A stretch of DNA of 39,353 nt, taken from positions 1 through 39,353 of the forward strand of contig DAICYJ010000053.1 in assembly GCA_027311705.1 (NCBI GenBank), read 5' to 3'. Both the position numbers and the translations under genes were made by a program. The notes below the pieces were generated by a model. The model was not told where the DNA came from and did not search any database. It saw only the letters and a program-made list of their open reading frames with translations. This DNA is from Novosphingobium sp. Its GTDB lineage: Bacteria > Pseudomonadota > Alphaproteobacteria > Sphingomonadales > Sphingomonadaceae. Each line of letters opens with the position of its first letter. Position 1 is the first letter of the stretch. Of the stretch, positions 17,283 to 26,128 are shown piece after piece.

Positions 17283-17417
17283 TCAGGCCGAAAGCTTCTT
17301 GCGACCGCGCGCGCGGCGCGCGCGCAGGATGTTGCGACCGCCCACGGTGGCGCTGCGGGTGCGGAAACCGTGGCGACGGGCGCGCACAAGGTTGCTGGGC
17401 TGGAAAGTGCGCTTCAT
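17283..17417 (-). CDS. rpmH: Ribosomal protein bL34
   Basis: A 44-residue protein: it starts [19 protein letters not shown], continues through [18 protein letters not shown] and ends RKKLSA, an exact family layout. It heads the rpmH-rnpA-yidD-yidC block. It was read directly from the minus strand: ATG at 17417-17415 and TGA at 17285-17283. Confidence 0.98.
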   Translation of the reverse strand: MKRTFQPSNLVRARRHGFRTRSATVGGRNILRARRARGRKKLSA

Positions 17418-17487
17418 CGGACTGCTTTCTGGTTCGAATCAATTGGTCCACGCCGCCGCAATCGACGGGGCGGGAATCAGGGGCCGG

Positions 17488-17516
17488 CAACTAAGGCAGA
17501 GGAGCGCGCGCGTCAA
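17488..17516 (-). promoter_or_regulatory. Candidate sigma70 promoter of the rpmH operon
   Basis: On the minus strand TTGACG (17516-17511), a 17-base spacer and TAGTTG (17493-17488) lie about 70 bases upstream of the rpmH start. The -35 is strong and the -10 weak, as often in GC-rich alphaproteobacteria. Confidence 0.4.
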
Positions 17517-17574
17517 GTATTCGCCAGCCGCACCTGCGCTTGCCGCCTGTGCGAACTTTCGGTAGGCCGCCTGC

Positions 17575-18903
17575 ATGGCCGCCGATCCCGATCATAATGA
17601 AGGCCAGCCGCAACGCCACTACGGATCGATGCGGCGCACGCGTCGCATTCCGGCGCTGGCCATGCTGGCGGTGGTGGCCACGGCCCTGCTGGGTACGTTC
17701 ATCCTGATCTTCGCCACGGTGGAGGCAGAGCGCGTGCAACGGCTGCAGGCCTCGCGCACATCTGCCGTGATTGCCGCGCTCAATGGCATCGTCACCGCCT
17801 CGCTGAACGGCGAAACCGCCCAGCGCGGCTATTTCATCACCAACGACCGGCGCTATCTCGAACCCTATTTTCGTGGCCGGCAACGCTACGCGGTCGAAAT
17901 TGCGGCGCTGCGGTCGCGCATGGCTCTCGACGGGTCTGCCCGCAATGCCGCGCTGGTCGATGAGATCGCCCGTCTCGGCGATGCCAAGTGGGCCGAGCTC
18001 GATGGCACGGTGGCCTTGGTCGGGCAGGGCCGCATCGCCGATGCCCACACCCGCATCCTCAGCGACGAGGGCCAACTGGCGATGGACGGGCTGCGCACCG
18101 CCGTCACCCGGCTCGATGGCCTCGAACGTGCCCGGCTCGATTCCGCGACCCGCGCCGCATCGAAAGCCGAAGCCCGCGTTGTGCCGTCGCTGGCGCTGTT
18201 GTTCGTTGTGATCGTGATCGCGCTGGGGCTGGGCCTGTGGCAAGCGTTGCACACCGCCCGTGCCGAAGCGGCGGCCGCCAACGCCGATATGATCGCAGAA
18301 GCACGCGATCGTGCCGACTTGCTGGCCAAGGAACTGAACCACCGGGTCAAGAACCTGTTCGCGGTGATCCTTGCCATCGTGAAGATGTCCGCGCGCGGCG
18401 ATACTGCCGCCGCCCCGGCGGTGGACCGCATCGCCAAGCGCATCCACGCGCTCGTCACCGCACACGATGTAACGCAGGGGTCGCACGGCGACACCCATGT
18501 CGACATCGCCGATCTCGTCGGCAAAGCGATCGCGCCCTATCGCTCGTCTAGCGAACGGTCGGAACTGGAGGGCGGTTCGCTGGTCATTCCCGGCCGCCAT
18601 GCCGTGCCGCTGGGCCTCGTCCTCCACGAACTGGTGACCAACGCGGTGAAATACGGCGCATGGTCCGCACCCGGCGGACTGCTCAACGTGCGCTGGCACG
18701 AAGCGGAAGGCCGCGTTCGCCTGTGCTGGGAAGAACGGTCCGCAGCGCCTCTACCCCCGCGCGAAGAGGGCGCCAAGCCTGGCCGCGAAGGCTTCGGCAC
18801 GATGCTCATCCGCAGCTCGGAACGCCAGCTGAACGGCAAGATCGCCCGCCGCTATGAAACGCACGGCATCGTTGTGGAGATCGATTTTCCGATGGAGGGG
18901 TAG
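17575..18903 (+). CDS. CHASE3-domain HWE-family sensor histidine kinase
   Basis: A 442-residue membrane sensor kinase. It has a short cytoplasmic N-terminus, membrane segment 1 at about residues 26-48, an extracytoplasmic CHASE3-like region (about 50-200, including NGETAQRGYFITNDRRYL), membrane segment 2 at about 202-222, and a kinase core. The phosphoacceptor is His256 in ELNHRVKNLF. The ATP-binding part has LHELVTNAVKYGA (N-box Asn356) and LCWEE, giving the His and Trp-x-Glu hallmarks of HWE kinases, plus GFGTMLI as the G-box. Family members often work with general-stress or light pathways, but no response regulator or sigma/anti-sigma gene is adjacent here. It converges with the CDC48-like gene. 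Confidence 0.9.
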   Translation: MAADPDHNEGQPQRHYGSMRRTRRIPALAMLAVVATALLGTFILIFATVEAERVQRLQASRTSAVIAALNGIVTASLNGETAQRGYFITNDRRYLEPYFRGRQRYAVEIAALRSRMALDGSARNAALVDEIARLGDAKWAELDGTVALVGQGRIADAHTRILSDEGQLAMDGLRTAVTRLDGLERARLDSATRAASKAEARVVPSLALLFVVIVIALGLGLWQALHTARAEAAAANADMIAEARDRADLLAKELNHRVKNLFAVILAIVKMSARGDTAAAPAVDRIAKRIHALVTAHDVTQGSHGDTHVDIADLVGKAIAPYRSSSERSELEGGSLVIPGRHAVPLGLVLHELVTNAVKYGAWSAPGGLLNVRWHEAEGRVRLCWEERSAAPLPPREEGAKPGREGFGTMLIRSSERQLNGKIARRYETHGIVVEIDFPMEG

Positions 18904-18936
18904 GAGGCAGCAGCTGCCGCCCCCCCCATCCTTACA

Positions 18937-21249
18937 TCACGTCGAGTGCTTCGCATCCCGCGTCGATTGCACCATGCCCGGCGTGATGAACCCCAGCGGG
19001 CTCGGTTCCATCGCGCGCTTCTTCAGCTCGCCCTTCATCCGGCCGTACTCTTCTTCCATCTCCGCCGTCACCGTGGCGCGCGAATCCGCCAAGGCCTCGG
19101 TAAAGTCGGCACCCGTCACCTGCTGCACATCGCCCCCGGCGCGACGGATCGCACTGAGGCCTGCACGCCGCACCACGTCTTCCAGATCCGCACCGGTAAA
19201 CCGCTCGGTCTGGCGCGCCACCGCTTCCAGATCGACATCGTCCGCCATCGGCATGGAACCGGTGTGGATGCGCAGGATGCGCACCCGCCCTTCCATGCTC
19301 GGCGTGCCGACATAGACCAGTTCGTCGAACCGGCCCGGCCGCAGCAAGGCAGGGTCGACCAGATTGGGCCGGTTGGTCGCGCCGATCACCACCACCGATT
19401 GCAGTTCTTCCAGCCCATCCATTTCGGCGAGGATGGTGTTGACCACCCGCGCCGTCACTTGCGGCTCGCCCACGCCCGAACCGCGCGCCGGCACCAAGCT
19501 GTCGATCTCGTCGATGAACACCACGCACGGTGCCACTTGCCGCGCACGGGCAAACAGGCGCGCGATCTGCTGCTCGCTTTCGCCGAACCACTTGCTCAGC
19601 AGGTCCGACGATTTGATCGCGATGAAGTTGGCCTCCGCCTCCTTCGCCACGGCCTTGGCCAGCAGGGTCTTGCCGGTGCCGGGCGGGCCATAAAGCAGGA
19701 AACCCTTGGCCGGCCGGATACCCAACCGGTGAAACGCGTCCGGGTTCTTGAGCGGCAGTTCTACGCCCTCGCGCAGTTTCTCCTGCGCCTCGTCCAGGCC
19801 GCCGATATCGTCCCAGCCCACGGTCGGAGCCTGCACCATCACTTCGCGCATCGCCGAAGGCTGCACGCGCTTCAGCGCCTGAACGAAATCGTCGCGATCC
19901 ACGCGCAGGCTGTCGAGCACGTCCTGCGGGATGGTCTGCTGCTCGAAATCGAGCTTGGGCATGATCCGCCGCACCGCCTCGATCGCGGCCTCGCGCGCCA
20001 GTGCGGCAAGGTCTGCGCCGACGAAACCATGCGTGGTGCGTGCCAGTTCCTTGAGGTCGACGTCTTCGGCCAGCGGCATGCCGCGGGTGTGGATGCCGAT
20101 GATCTCGCGCCGCCCGCTTTCATCGGGCACGCCGACCACGATCTCGCGGTCGAACCGGCCGGGCCGGCGCAGTGCCTCGTCGATGGCGTCAGGCCGGTTG
20201 GTCGCCGCGATCACCACCAGATTGGACCGCGCCTGCAATCCGTCCATCAAAGTCAGCAACTGGGCGACAAGGCGTTTCTCCGCCTCGCCCGTCACCTGGC
20301 TGCGTTTTGGCGCGATCGAATCCAGTTCGTCGATGAAGACGATGGCGGGGGCGTTCTTGGTCGCTTCCTCGAACACCTCGCGCAGCCGCTTCTCGCTCTC
20401 ACCATACGCCGACCCCATGATTTCGGGGCCGTTGATGGTGTAGAAGCTGGCGTCGCTTTCATTGGCCACCGCCCGGGCCAGCCGCGTCTTGCCGGTGCCC
20501 GGCGGGCCATGCAACAGCACGCCTTTGGGCGGATCGACGCCCAGCCGCGTGAACAATTCGGGATAGCGCAGCGGCAGTTCGACCATCTCGCGCAACTGGC
20601 GGATGGTGTCGCCCATGCCGCCCACGTCGTCATAGTTGACGTCGGCGCGACTGCTGCGCGGCTCCTCGTATTCGGCGCGCATTTCGACTTCGGTGTTCTC
20701 GTCGATGTGGACGATACCCTTGGGCACCGTGGAAACGACGGTCAGGCGGATCTGGGTGAGCGCAAAGGCCGGTGCATTCAGCATCTGGCGCAGTTGCGGC
20801 GGCATATCGCCCCGGTTTACCTGCTGCTGGCCCGCCGTGGCGACCAGATCGCCGGTCACCAGCGGACGGCCCGCGAAGTTGCGCTTCAGCGCCAGCGCGG
20901 GGCCTTGCAGCCGCAGTTCGCGCTGCGCCGGGGCAAACACCACGCGCTGCGCCGGGCGCGAATCCGCCTTGCGCACTTCCACGTGCTCGCCCGAACCCAC
21001 ATCGGCATTGGCCCGCTGCAAACCGTCGAGCCGGATCACTTCCAGCCCTTCGTCTTCGGGATAGGGCAGCACGGCACGCGCCGCCGTGGAGCGCTTGCCG
21101 ACGATTTCGATGACATCGCCTTCGGTCACGCCCAGCGCACCCATCACCGCGCGGCTGATGCGCGCGATGCCGTGCCCGGATTCTTCCTGCCGCGATCCCG
21201 CGACCTGAAGACGCACGGCTTTTGTGTCGAGTGTAGCTGCGTCTGCCAT
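18937..21249 (-). CDS. CDC48/VCP-like double AAA+ ATPase
   Basis: A 770-residue homologue of the archaeal/eukaryotic Cdc48 (p97) unfoldase. An N-terminal double-psi-barrel-like domain (about residues 1-190; VRLQVAGSRQEESGHGIARI, GDVIEIVGKRSTAARAVLP) precedes two AAA+ modules. D1 has GPPGTGKTRLARAVANE (about 243), Walker B VFIDELDSIAPKR and an ATNRPDAIDEALRRPGRFD sensor/arginine-finger block. D2 has GPPGTGKTLLAKAVAKEAEA (about 516) and VFIDEIDSLVPARG. Both modules look catalytically intact. The family unfolds or extracts proteins by ATP-driven threading; bacterial substrates are unknown. ATG 21249 is chosen because the N-domain begins there and GAAAGAGG precedes it. Confidence 0.93.
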   Translation of the reverse strand: MADAATLDTKAVRLQVAGSRQEESGHGIARISRAVMGALGVTEGDVIEIVGKRSTAARAVLPYPEDEGLEVIRLDGLQRANADVGSGEHVEVRKADSRPAQRVVFAPAQRELRLQGPALALKRNFAGRPLVTGDLVATAGQQQVNRGDMPPQLRQMLNAPAFALTQIRLTVVSTVPKGIVHIDENTEVEMRAEYEEPRSSRADVNYDDVGGMGDTIRQLREMVELPLRYPELFTRLGVDPPKGVLLHGPPGTGKTRLARAVANESDASFYTINGPEIMGSAYGESEKRLREVFEEATKNAPAIVFIDELDSIAPKRSQVTGEAEKRLVAQLLTLMDGLQARSNLVVIAATNRPDAIDEALRRPGRFDREIVVGVPDESGRREIIGIHTRGMPLAEDVDLKELARTTHGFVGADLAALAREAAIEAVRRIMPKLDFEQQTIPQDVLDSLRVDRDDFVQALKRVQPSAMREVMVQAPTVGWDDIGGLDEAQEKLREGVELPLKNPDAFHRLGIRPAKGFLLYGPPGTGKTLLAKAVAKEAEANFIAIKSSDLLSKWFGESEQQIARLFARARQVAPCVVFIDEIDSLVPARGSGVGEPQVTARVVNTILAEMDGLEELQSVVVIGATNRPNLVDPALLRPGRFDELVYVGTPSMEGRVRILRIHTGSMPMADDVDLEAVARQTERFTGADLEDVVRRAGLSAIRRAGGDVQQVTGADFTEALADSRATVTAEMEEEYGRMKGELKKRAMEPSPLGFITPGMVQSTRDAKHST

Positions 21250-21668
21250 TGGGCTTGCCTCTTTCGTCCGCGTTGCTTTCCTGATCACTGAACTAGGAAG
21301 CGGACGGCGGCTTTTCAAACGCGGCGCGAGGCAGAAGGTTGCGCCAGGTCCACCGGATGGGGCGGAGCACGCGCTAACCCATTGATCGCAATTCCGAAAT
21401 GAAAAAAAGCCCGGCTGTTGCCAGCCGGGCTTGGAAGTTTGGGAGAGGATGCCTGAAAGGCAGGATCTGAATGTCATCGATCATACAATTGTGCAAGTGC
21501 GAAATCGGTCGATTCGGTTGCAGTTTTTGCATGCCGCTATGCCGAAATGGCGAAAAGACGCCGTATCTCATGGTGAATCCGGCCGTCACAGACCGCCACG
21601 CCTATCAAAAAGATCAGATTTGCCAGGTGAATCATTGCATCGCAACACGGCCAGTTCACGGCCAAACA
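21250..21668. other. Intergenic region upstream of the CDC48-like gene
   Basis: 419 bases between two leftward genes. It holds the CDC48 ribosome-binding site at its left end, a terminator hairpin (21402-21431) for the lipoprotein transcript, and about 230 bases of lower-GC sequence with no convincing gene. Open frames of 71-135 codons cross it but lack protein-like composition. Confidence 0.6.
21402..21431 (-). terminator. Rho-independent terminator for the leftward lipoprotein gene
   Basis: AGCCCGGCTG-TTGC-CAGCCGGGCT is a perfect 10-bp stem with a 4-base loop. On the minus strand it is followed by a run of T (21408-21402 is all A on the plus strand). It is the clearest intrinsic terminator in the window and separates the lipoprotein transcript from the CDC48-like gene. 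Confidence 0.88.
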
Positions 21669-22136
21669 TCAATCTGCACAGCCCCGCGCGATGTCGGGCC
21701 CGATTTCCCGCACAGCAGTAAAGCGGTAAATCCGGTCCGACATGCCATCGCTGCACTGCCCGGCTGCCACTTTCAGCATCAGGGGCTTGCCATCAAGCGC
21801 ACCGACGTATTCGGCGCCGTCAGCGGTCTCGCGCCGCGTGACGGTGATGCGGATGCCGCTGACGAACTCGGGCGTTGAATAGACCAATGCTTGTCCGTCC
21901 ACCTCTGCGCCCCAGAACGGTTCGGTGCCGACCGCCTTGAACGTGCGGGGCACCGGCGAAGGCTTGGATTGCACTGCGTCCCTCGACATCGCTGGTGGCG
22001 CGGGCAACGCGGCGGCATCGCTGGCCGTGTCATCCACGGGCGGCGCAACAGGCTTGTGGCAACCCGCTACTGCAAGCATTGAAATGGCGGCGGCTGCAAG
22101 CAGGGCTGCCCATTCGGGGCGGTTTCGCGGTATCAT
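21669..22136 (-). CDS. Small lipoprotein of the COG3650 type
   Basis: A 155-residue predicted lipoprotein: N-terminal hydrophobic leader (AALLAAAAISMLAVAGC, lipobox AVAGC), a Pro/Ala/Asp linker, then a compact domain with FKAVGTEPFWGAEVDGQALVYS and LMLKVAAGQCSDGMSDRIYRF. The GTEPFW and CSDGMSD blocks resemble the uncharacterised COG3650 family; function is unknown. ATG 22136 has AGGAG eight bases upstream, which decides the start over the long upstream open frame. Confidence 0.83.
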   Translation of the reverse strand: MIPRNRPEWAALLAAAAISMLAVAGCHKPVAPPVDDTASDAAALPAPPAMSRDAVQSKPSPVPRTFKAVGTEPFWGAEVDGQALVYSTPEFVSGIRITVTRRETADGAEYVGALDGKPLMLKVAAGQCSDGMSDRIYRFTAVREIGPDIARGCAD

Positions 22137-22332
22137 GTCATTCTCCTGCTCTTCGGATTGCTGCGGCGCACGCGGTGGCAGCCTGCTGGCTCGGCAAATC
22201 GGGCAAGCAACGCAGTGTGACCGCCGGAACCCGAGTTTGACTTCGTGCTGCACTGCAGTATAAATCCAAAATTGCGGTATTCTGGCGACACCGACTTGCA
22301 TTTTGCCAGCCGCGACAGCGCCGGAGGGTTCC

Positions 22333-23571
22333 TTGATCACTGTTAAAGAAGCACTTGATCGGAACAAGGGAATCGGGCCAGGGTTCCACCTGCTGCGCCA
22401 CGTGTTGTCTGTGGCGATCGTCATATGGCACACGCGGCAAGCTATCTGGTGGAGCTACAGCGCCAAGGCGCTGGCTGCCGAAGGCAAAATCGCCAGCGGA
22501 TTGTCGCGGGCCTCGGAATACAATCTGGAAGACATGATACGACCGGCGATTCATTCGCTGGTGGCGATCTTCTTCGTGCTCAGCGGCTTTCTGGTCATGG
22601 GTTCCGCCCTGCGTACGCGCGGCACCGGGAAATTCCTGACCAATCGCGCGCTGCGGATTTTCCCGGCCCTTGGCGCGGAAACGCTGTTGTCGGCGTTCAT
22701 TCTCGGCCCGGCAACCACCACGTTGGCGCTCGGTGCCTATTTCACCCATCCGGAATTCTTCGGCTATTTCGGCAACATCGTCGGCTGGCTGCACTATACC
22801 CTGCCGGGCGTGTTCGAGAACAACCCCTACCCGCGCATCATCAACGGGCAGTTGTGGACGCTCCACCCGGAGTTCATGTCCTATGCCACGATGGCCTTCT
22901 TCATGGCCACGACGCTCGCCTTCAAGCGCCGTGTGCTGCTGGTGATCGGCATGGCTATGATCGCCACGACAACCGCGCTTTATGTCTACGATCCGGTGAC
23001 GTTCGACGTCAAAGGCGAGAACATGTTCCACCCGTGGTACGTGGCGATGCTGTTCTGGTTCGGCGCCGTGGCATTCCATTATGCGGACAAAATTCCACTG
23101 AAGTTCAGCCTGTTTGTGGCCAGTGCAGCCGCTTACTGGGCGATGATGTTCTTCAACGTGCTGGCCCCGCTGGCAGGTTTCTGCCTCACCTACATCACTG
23201 TCTATGTCGGCATGACGGCGTTTCCGTGGTGGGACAGGCTGGTGAAGTCGGATTATTCCTACGGCGTGTACCTCTACCACTTCCCGATCATCCAGCTGGT
23301 GATCTGGCTGCTGCTACCCACGCCGGTTGCGCAGATGAGCAATCCAGTTCAGCTGGCGATCGTGTTCCCCACCGCGCTGGCCGTCACGGTCGGCTTTGCC
23401 ATCCTGTCGTGGCGCTACATCGAAAAGCCGGCGCTGAAACTGCGCAAGGTCTTTGCCCGCACCGAACCGATCACGGGCGAGATTCCGCCCGCATCGGCCG
23501 GGCACCACGGCTTTGCGATCCCGGCAGACGAGCCGGAAACCGAAGCCACTCCGGTGCTCAAGCACAGCTGA
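22333..23571 (+). CDS. Acyltransferase 3 family membrane protein, second copy in the window
   Basis: A 412-residue polytopic protein with about ten hydrophobic segments. Family features are LRHVLSVAIVIWHTRQAI (Arg and His of helix 1), SLVAIFFVLSGFLVMGSAL, NGQLWTLHPEFMSY, and YSYGVYLYHFPIIQLVIW near the C-terminus. It likely acylates a sugar or lipid in the envelope; the acceptor is unknown. The start is TTG 22333, five bases after GGAGG (22323-22327); the in-frame TTG at 22303 has no such site. The last ~50 residues are a hydrophilic cytoplasmic tail. It is divergent from the lipoprotein gene and not closely similar to the acyltransferase at 178-1290. Confidence 0.88.
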   Translation: MITVKEALDRNKGIGPGFHLLRHVLSVAIVIWHTRQAIWWSYSAKALAAEGKIASGLSRASEYNLEDMIRPAIHSLVAIFFVLSGFLVMGSALRTRGTGKFLTNRALRIFPALGAETLLSAFILGPATTTLALGAYFTHPEFFGYFGNIVGWLHYTLPGVFENNPYPRIINGQLWTLHPEFMSYATMAFFMATTLAFKRRVLLVIGMAMIATTTALYVYDPVTFDVKGENMFHPWYVAMLFWFGAVAFHYADKIPLKFSLFVASAAAYWAMMFFNVLAPLAGFCLTYITVYVGMTAFPWWDRLVKSDYSYGVYLYHFPIIQLVIWLLLPTPVAQMSNPVQLAIVFPTALAVTVGFAILSWRYIEKPALKLRKVFARTEPITGEIPPASAGHHGFAIPADEPETEATPVLKHS

Positions 23572-23589
23572 CTGCAGGCGGCTGACCGG

Positions 23590-24369
23590 TCAGTGCGCCA
23601 GCAGCAGCGGCACCTGGCTCCGGTCCAGCATTCCGCGCGATACGCCGCCCAGCAGCAATTCGCGCAGGCGGCTTTTGCCGAAAAGGCCCATGACGATAAG
23701 GCCGGCACCCAGCCTTTGCGCCGTTTCCTCGATGGTGTGGGCGATCGTGCCGTTGCGCTCAGCCTCGTGGCAATCGGCGTGGATGCCGTGGCGCGAGAGA
23801 TAGCAGGCGGCATCGCGCGCGGGGAAGTTCTCTTCCTTTTCGCGCACCGTCAGCACGTGCACAGCGCTGGAAAGCTGCAGCAGCGGCAGGGCGGCGTGCA
23901 TCGCGGTGGCGCATTCACGCCCACCGTCCCATGCGATCAGCACGGGCGCGTCGAACGTCAGCAGGGGCACCCCGCGCGGCAGCGCCAGCACCGGGCAACG
24001 CACGCCAAGGCCCACTTCTTCCAGCCGCGGATCTTCCAGGCTGGCCACGATCACGTCGGCAAAGCGCGATGCGCCTGCCACGCCTTCGACCCGCCCCATA
24101 TCGACGACCGCAACATCGAATGGCACGTCCTGCCGCGAAAGTCGTGCGTCCAGATCGGCAGCCAACTTTTCATCAAGATCGCGCACCTGCGTGATCGCAT
24201 CGGCTGAAAGCGCAGCGCCGCCAAATGGCTCCCACAGCGCCATTTGCGCAAATGGCGTGGCAATCTGGAAGGTAACGTGGCCATCAATCGCGCGGGCCAG
24301 CGCCAGTGCAGTTTCAACGCGATCATCGAGCGAAGCGGCGCTATCGGCCGGGCAGAGAATGGAGCGCAT
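23590..24369 (-). CDS. Universal stress protein family, tandem-domain type
   Basis: A 259-residue cytoplasmic UspA-family protein. It begins MRSILCPADSAASLDDRVE, a degenerate first Usp half. A second half (from about residue 150, VLIAWDGGRECATAMHAALP) ends with GLIVMGLFGKSRLRELLLGG and VSRGMLDRSQVPLLLAH, close to the G-2x-G-9x-G(S) ATP-binding pattern. Such proteins respond to starvation, redox or other stress. The start at 24369 is preceded by AAGGAGG. Nothing else is in the transcript as far as can be seen. Confidence 0.88.
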   Translation of the reverse strand: MRSILCPADSAASLDDRVETALALARAIDGHVTFQIATPFAQMALWEPFGGAALSADAITQVRDLDEKLAADLDARLSRQDVPFDVAVVDMGRVEGVAGASRFADVIVASLEDPRLEEVGLGVRCPVLALPRGVPLLTFDAPVLIAWDGGRECATAMHAALPLLQLSSAVHVLTVREKEENFPARDAACYLSRHGIHADCHEAERNGTIAHTIEETAQRLGAGLIVMGLFGKSRLRELLLGGVSRGMLDRSQVPLLLAH

Positions 24370-24445
24370 GGGGATCCTCCTTCTTGGTTGCCGCAAATCT
24401 TTCGTATCTGGCACCATCATACCATGATCCACGTCAATTCGCGCG

Positions 24446-25330
24446 TCATCCGGCATCTGGTTCGATTTCCAGCATCGCGGCACGGCGGAACAGTTCGAGG
24501 ATGAGCGGGTCACGCTCCTGGGCGCGGATGGCGGCTTCAAAGCGGATCTGCCGTGCGGGACGCGGCAGCACCTCCAACAAAGCACCGCTCGCCAATTCGG
24601 CCCGCACCATCGTTTCGGGCAGCACCGCCGCGCCTCCGCCCAGCAGCACGATCTCGATCAGCGTGCGCACATTGTTGCAGGTGCCGATGCCGCGCGGCTC
24701 GATGCCGTGTTCCGCCAGCGTTTCCAGCATCACCCCGTGCAGCGGCGAATGGCTGGGCAACGACCACACCGGCAGCGCCTGCGCAAATCCGCCCGCCTGC
24801 GCCGTCGCCCGACTTGCCACCCACACCAACGCGACCGATCCGATGGGGGCGGTGCGAATGCCGGGGCTGGCCACCGGTCCGGCCAGGAACACCAGATCGC
24901 TCGTCCCACCCAGCACCTGTTGCAGCATGCGCGCCGTCAGATCGAGTTCGATCTCCAGCGTCACGCCCGGCAGATCGGCCTCCACATCGCGCACGAAACG
25001 CGGCAGGCAACTCGCGGCCGCAATCTCGCCGGTGCCGATGCGGACAACGCCGGTCGCGCCAGCAAAATCGCTCGCCTTGAACAGCGCGCGTTCAAAACCT
25101 GCCCATAATGGCTCGAAATCGTGCACCAGATCGCGCCCGCGCGCGGTCAGCATCATGCGCCGCCCTTCGCGCCGAAACAGCGCAACGCCCAGCTGCGATT
25201 CCATTTCGCGCACGCGCGCCGAAATGGCAGGTTGCGTGGTGTTGAGTCGTTCCGCCGCCGCCCGAAAGGTGCCCAGCCGCGAGATCCACAGCAGCGTTTC
25301 AAGGTGATAGATGGCCAGCCGTTTCATCAT
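24446..25330 (-). CDS. LysR-family transcriptional regulator
   Basis: A 294-residue regulator with an N-terminal winged helix-turn-helix (about residues 5-63; FRAAAERLNTTQPAISARVREME) and a periplasmic-binding-protein-like effector domain. It is divergent from scoAB with an 87-bp shared gap, the standard arrangement for a LysR protein that controls the neighbouring operon and itself. The inducer is unknown; a ketone-body or short acyl-CoA signal is a guess from context. Confidence 0.92.
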   Translation of the reverse strand: MMKRLAIYHLETLLWISRLGTFRAAAERLNTTQPAISARVREMESQLGVALFRREGRRMMLTARGRDLVHDFEPLWAGFERALFKASDFAGATGVVRIGTGEIAAASCLPRFVRDVEADLPGVTLEIELDLTARMLQQVLGGTSDLVFLAGPVASPGIRTAPIGSVALVWVASRATAQAGGFAQALPVWSLPSHSPLHGVMLETLAEHGIEPRGIGTCNNVRTLIEIVLLGGGAAVLPETMVRAELASGALLEVLPRPARQIRFEAAIRAQERDPLILELFRRAAMLEIEPDAG

Positions 25331-25336
25331 TCACTC

Positions 25337-25352
25337 TTATCATATTTCATAA
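25337..25352. promoter_or_regulatory. Candidate LysR operator in the lysR-scoA gap
   Basis: An AT-rich inverted repeat, TTAT-N8-ATAA, lies 6 bases upstream of the lysR start in the otherwise short divergent gap. Its size and place fit LysR autoregulation, but it is not a perfect T-N11-A box, and a second symmetry (TCAATTGA, 25373-25380) lies nearer scoA. Confidence 0.3.
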
Positions 25353-25417
25353 CAATGTATCGCTAGTTCGGATCAATTGAACCCGCTACGCTCGCCAGAA
25401 CAACCAGGAGAGTCGAT

Positions 25418-26128
25418 TTGGCCCGAAAGCTTTTTCCAGACGCGGCGGCCGCCCTTGAAGGGCTGCTGGAAGACGGACTGCTCATTGCCTGCGGGGGCTT
25501 CGGCCTGTGCGGCATCCCCGAACGGCTGCTCGATGCGGTCCGCGATTCGGGCGTGAAGGACCTTACCTTCGCCAGCAACAACGCCGGCATCGACAACGAA
25601 GGCATCGGCAAGCTGCTGCGCACGCATCAGGTGAAAAAGATGATCTCGTCCTACGTCGGCGAGAACAAGGAATTCGAACGCCAGTATCTTTCGGGCGAAC
25701 TCGAAGTCGAATTCTGCCCGCAAGGCACGCTCGCCGAACGCATGCGCGCCGGCGGCGCGGGCATTCCGGGCTTCTATACCAAGACCGGCGTCGGCACGCT
25801 GGTGGCCGAAGGCAAGGAAGTGAAGACCTTCAACGGCCAGGACTACATCCTCGAACAGGGCATCTTCGCCGATCTCTCGCTGGTCAAGGCATGGAAGGCC
25901 GATGAAACCGGCAACGTGATCTTCCGCAAGACCGCGCGCAATTTCAACGTGCCCGCCGCCACTTGCGGCAAGGTCTGCGTCGTCGAGGTTGAAGAAATCG
26001 TCCCCGTCGGCAGTCTCGATCCCGAGGCGATCCATCTGCCAGGCGTCTACGTCCAGCGCCTGATCGTCGGCGCGCCTTACGACAAGAAGATCGAATTCCG
26101 CACCGTACGCGAAAGGGAGGCCGCATAA
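25418..26128 (+). CDS. scoA: 3-oxoacid CoA-transferase subunit A
   Basis: A 236-residue subunit A of succinyl-CoA:3-ketoacid CoA-transferase, which moves CoA from succinyl-CoA to acetoacetate so that ketone bodies and products of poly-hydroxybutyrate breakdown can be used. Visible: [16 protein letters not shown] (CoA-site glycines), [31 protein letters not shown] and [20 protein letters not shown], all typical of SCOT-type rather than general acyl-CoA transferases. The start is TTG 25418, with AGGAG seven bases upstream. The stop overlaps the scoB start by one base (TAATG). Related beta-ketoadipate transferases cannot be wholly excluded, but no aromatic-degradation genes are nearby. Confidence 0.93.
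   Translation: MARKLFPDAAAALEGLLEDGLLIACGGFGLCGIPERLLDAVRDSGVKDLTFASNNAGIDNEGIGKLLRTHQVKKMISSYVGENKEFERQYLSGELEVEFCPQGTLAERMRAGGAGIPGFYTKTGVGTLVAEGKEVKTFNGQDYILEQGIFADLSLVKAWKADETGNVIFRKTARNFNVPAATCGKVCVVEVEEIVPVGSLDPEAIHLPGVYVQRLIVGAPYDKKIEFRTVREREAA

Noticed and set aside
17283-17574. Possible replication origin near rpmH
   Set aside because: rpmH-rnpA can lie near oriC, but no dnaA gene and no cluster of DnaA boxes (TTATCCACA-like) is seen.
18946-21291. 781-codon open frame on the plus strand opposite the CDC48-like gene
   Set aside because: Arg/His/Gln-rich composition, no start context, and exactly antisense to a protein with intact AAA+ motifs; long antisense frames are expected at this GC content.
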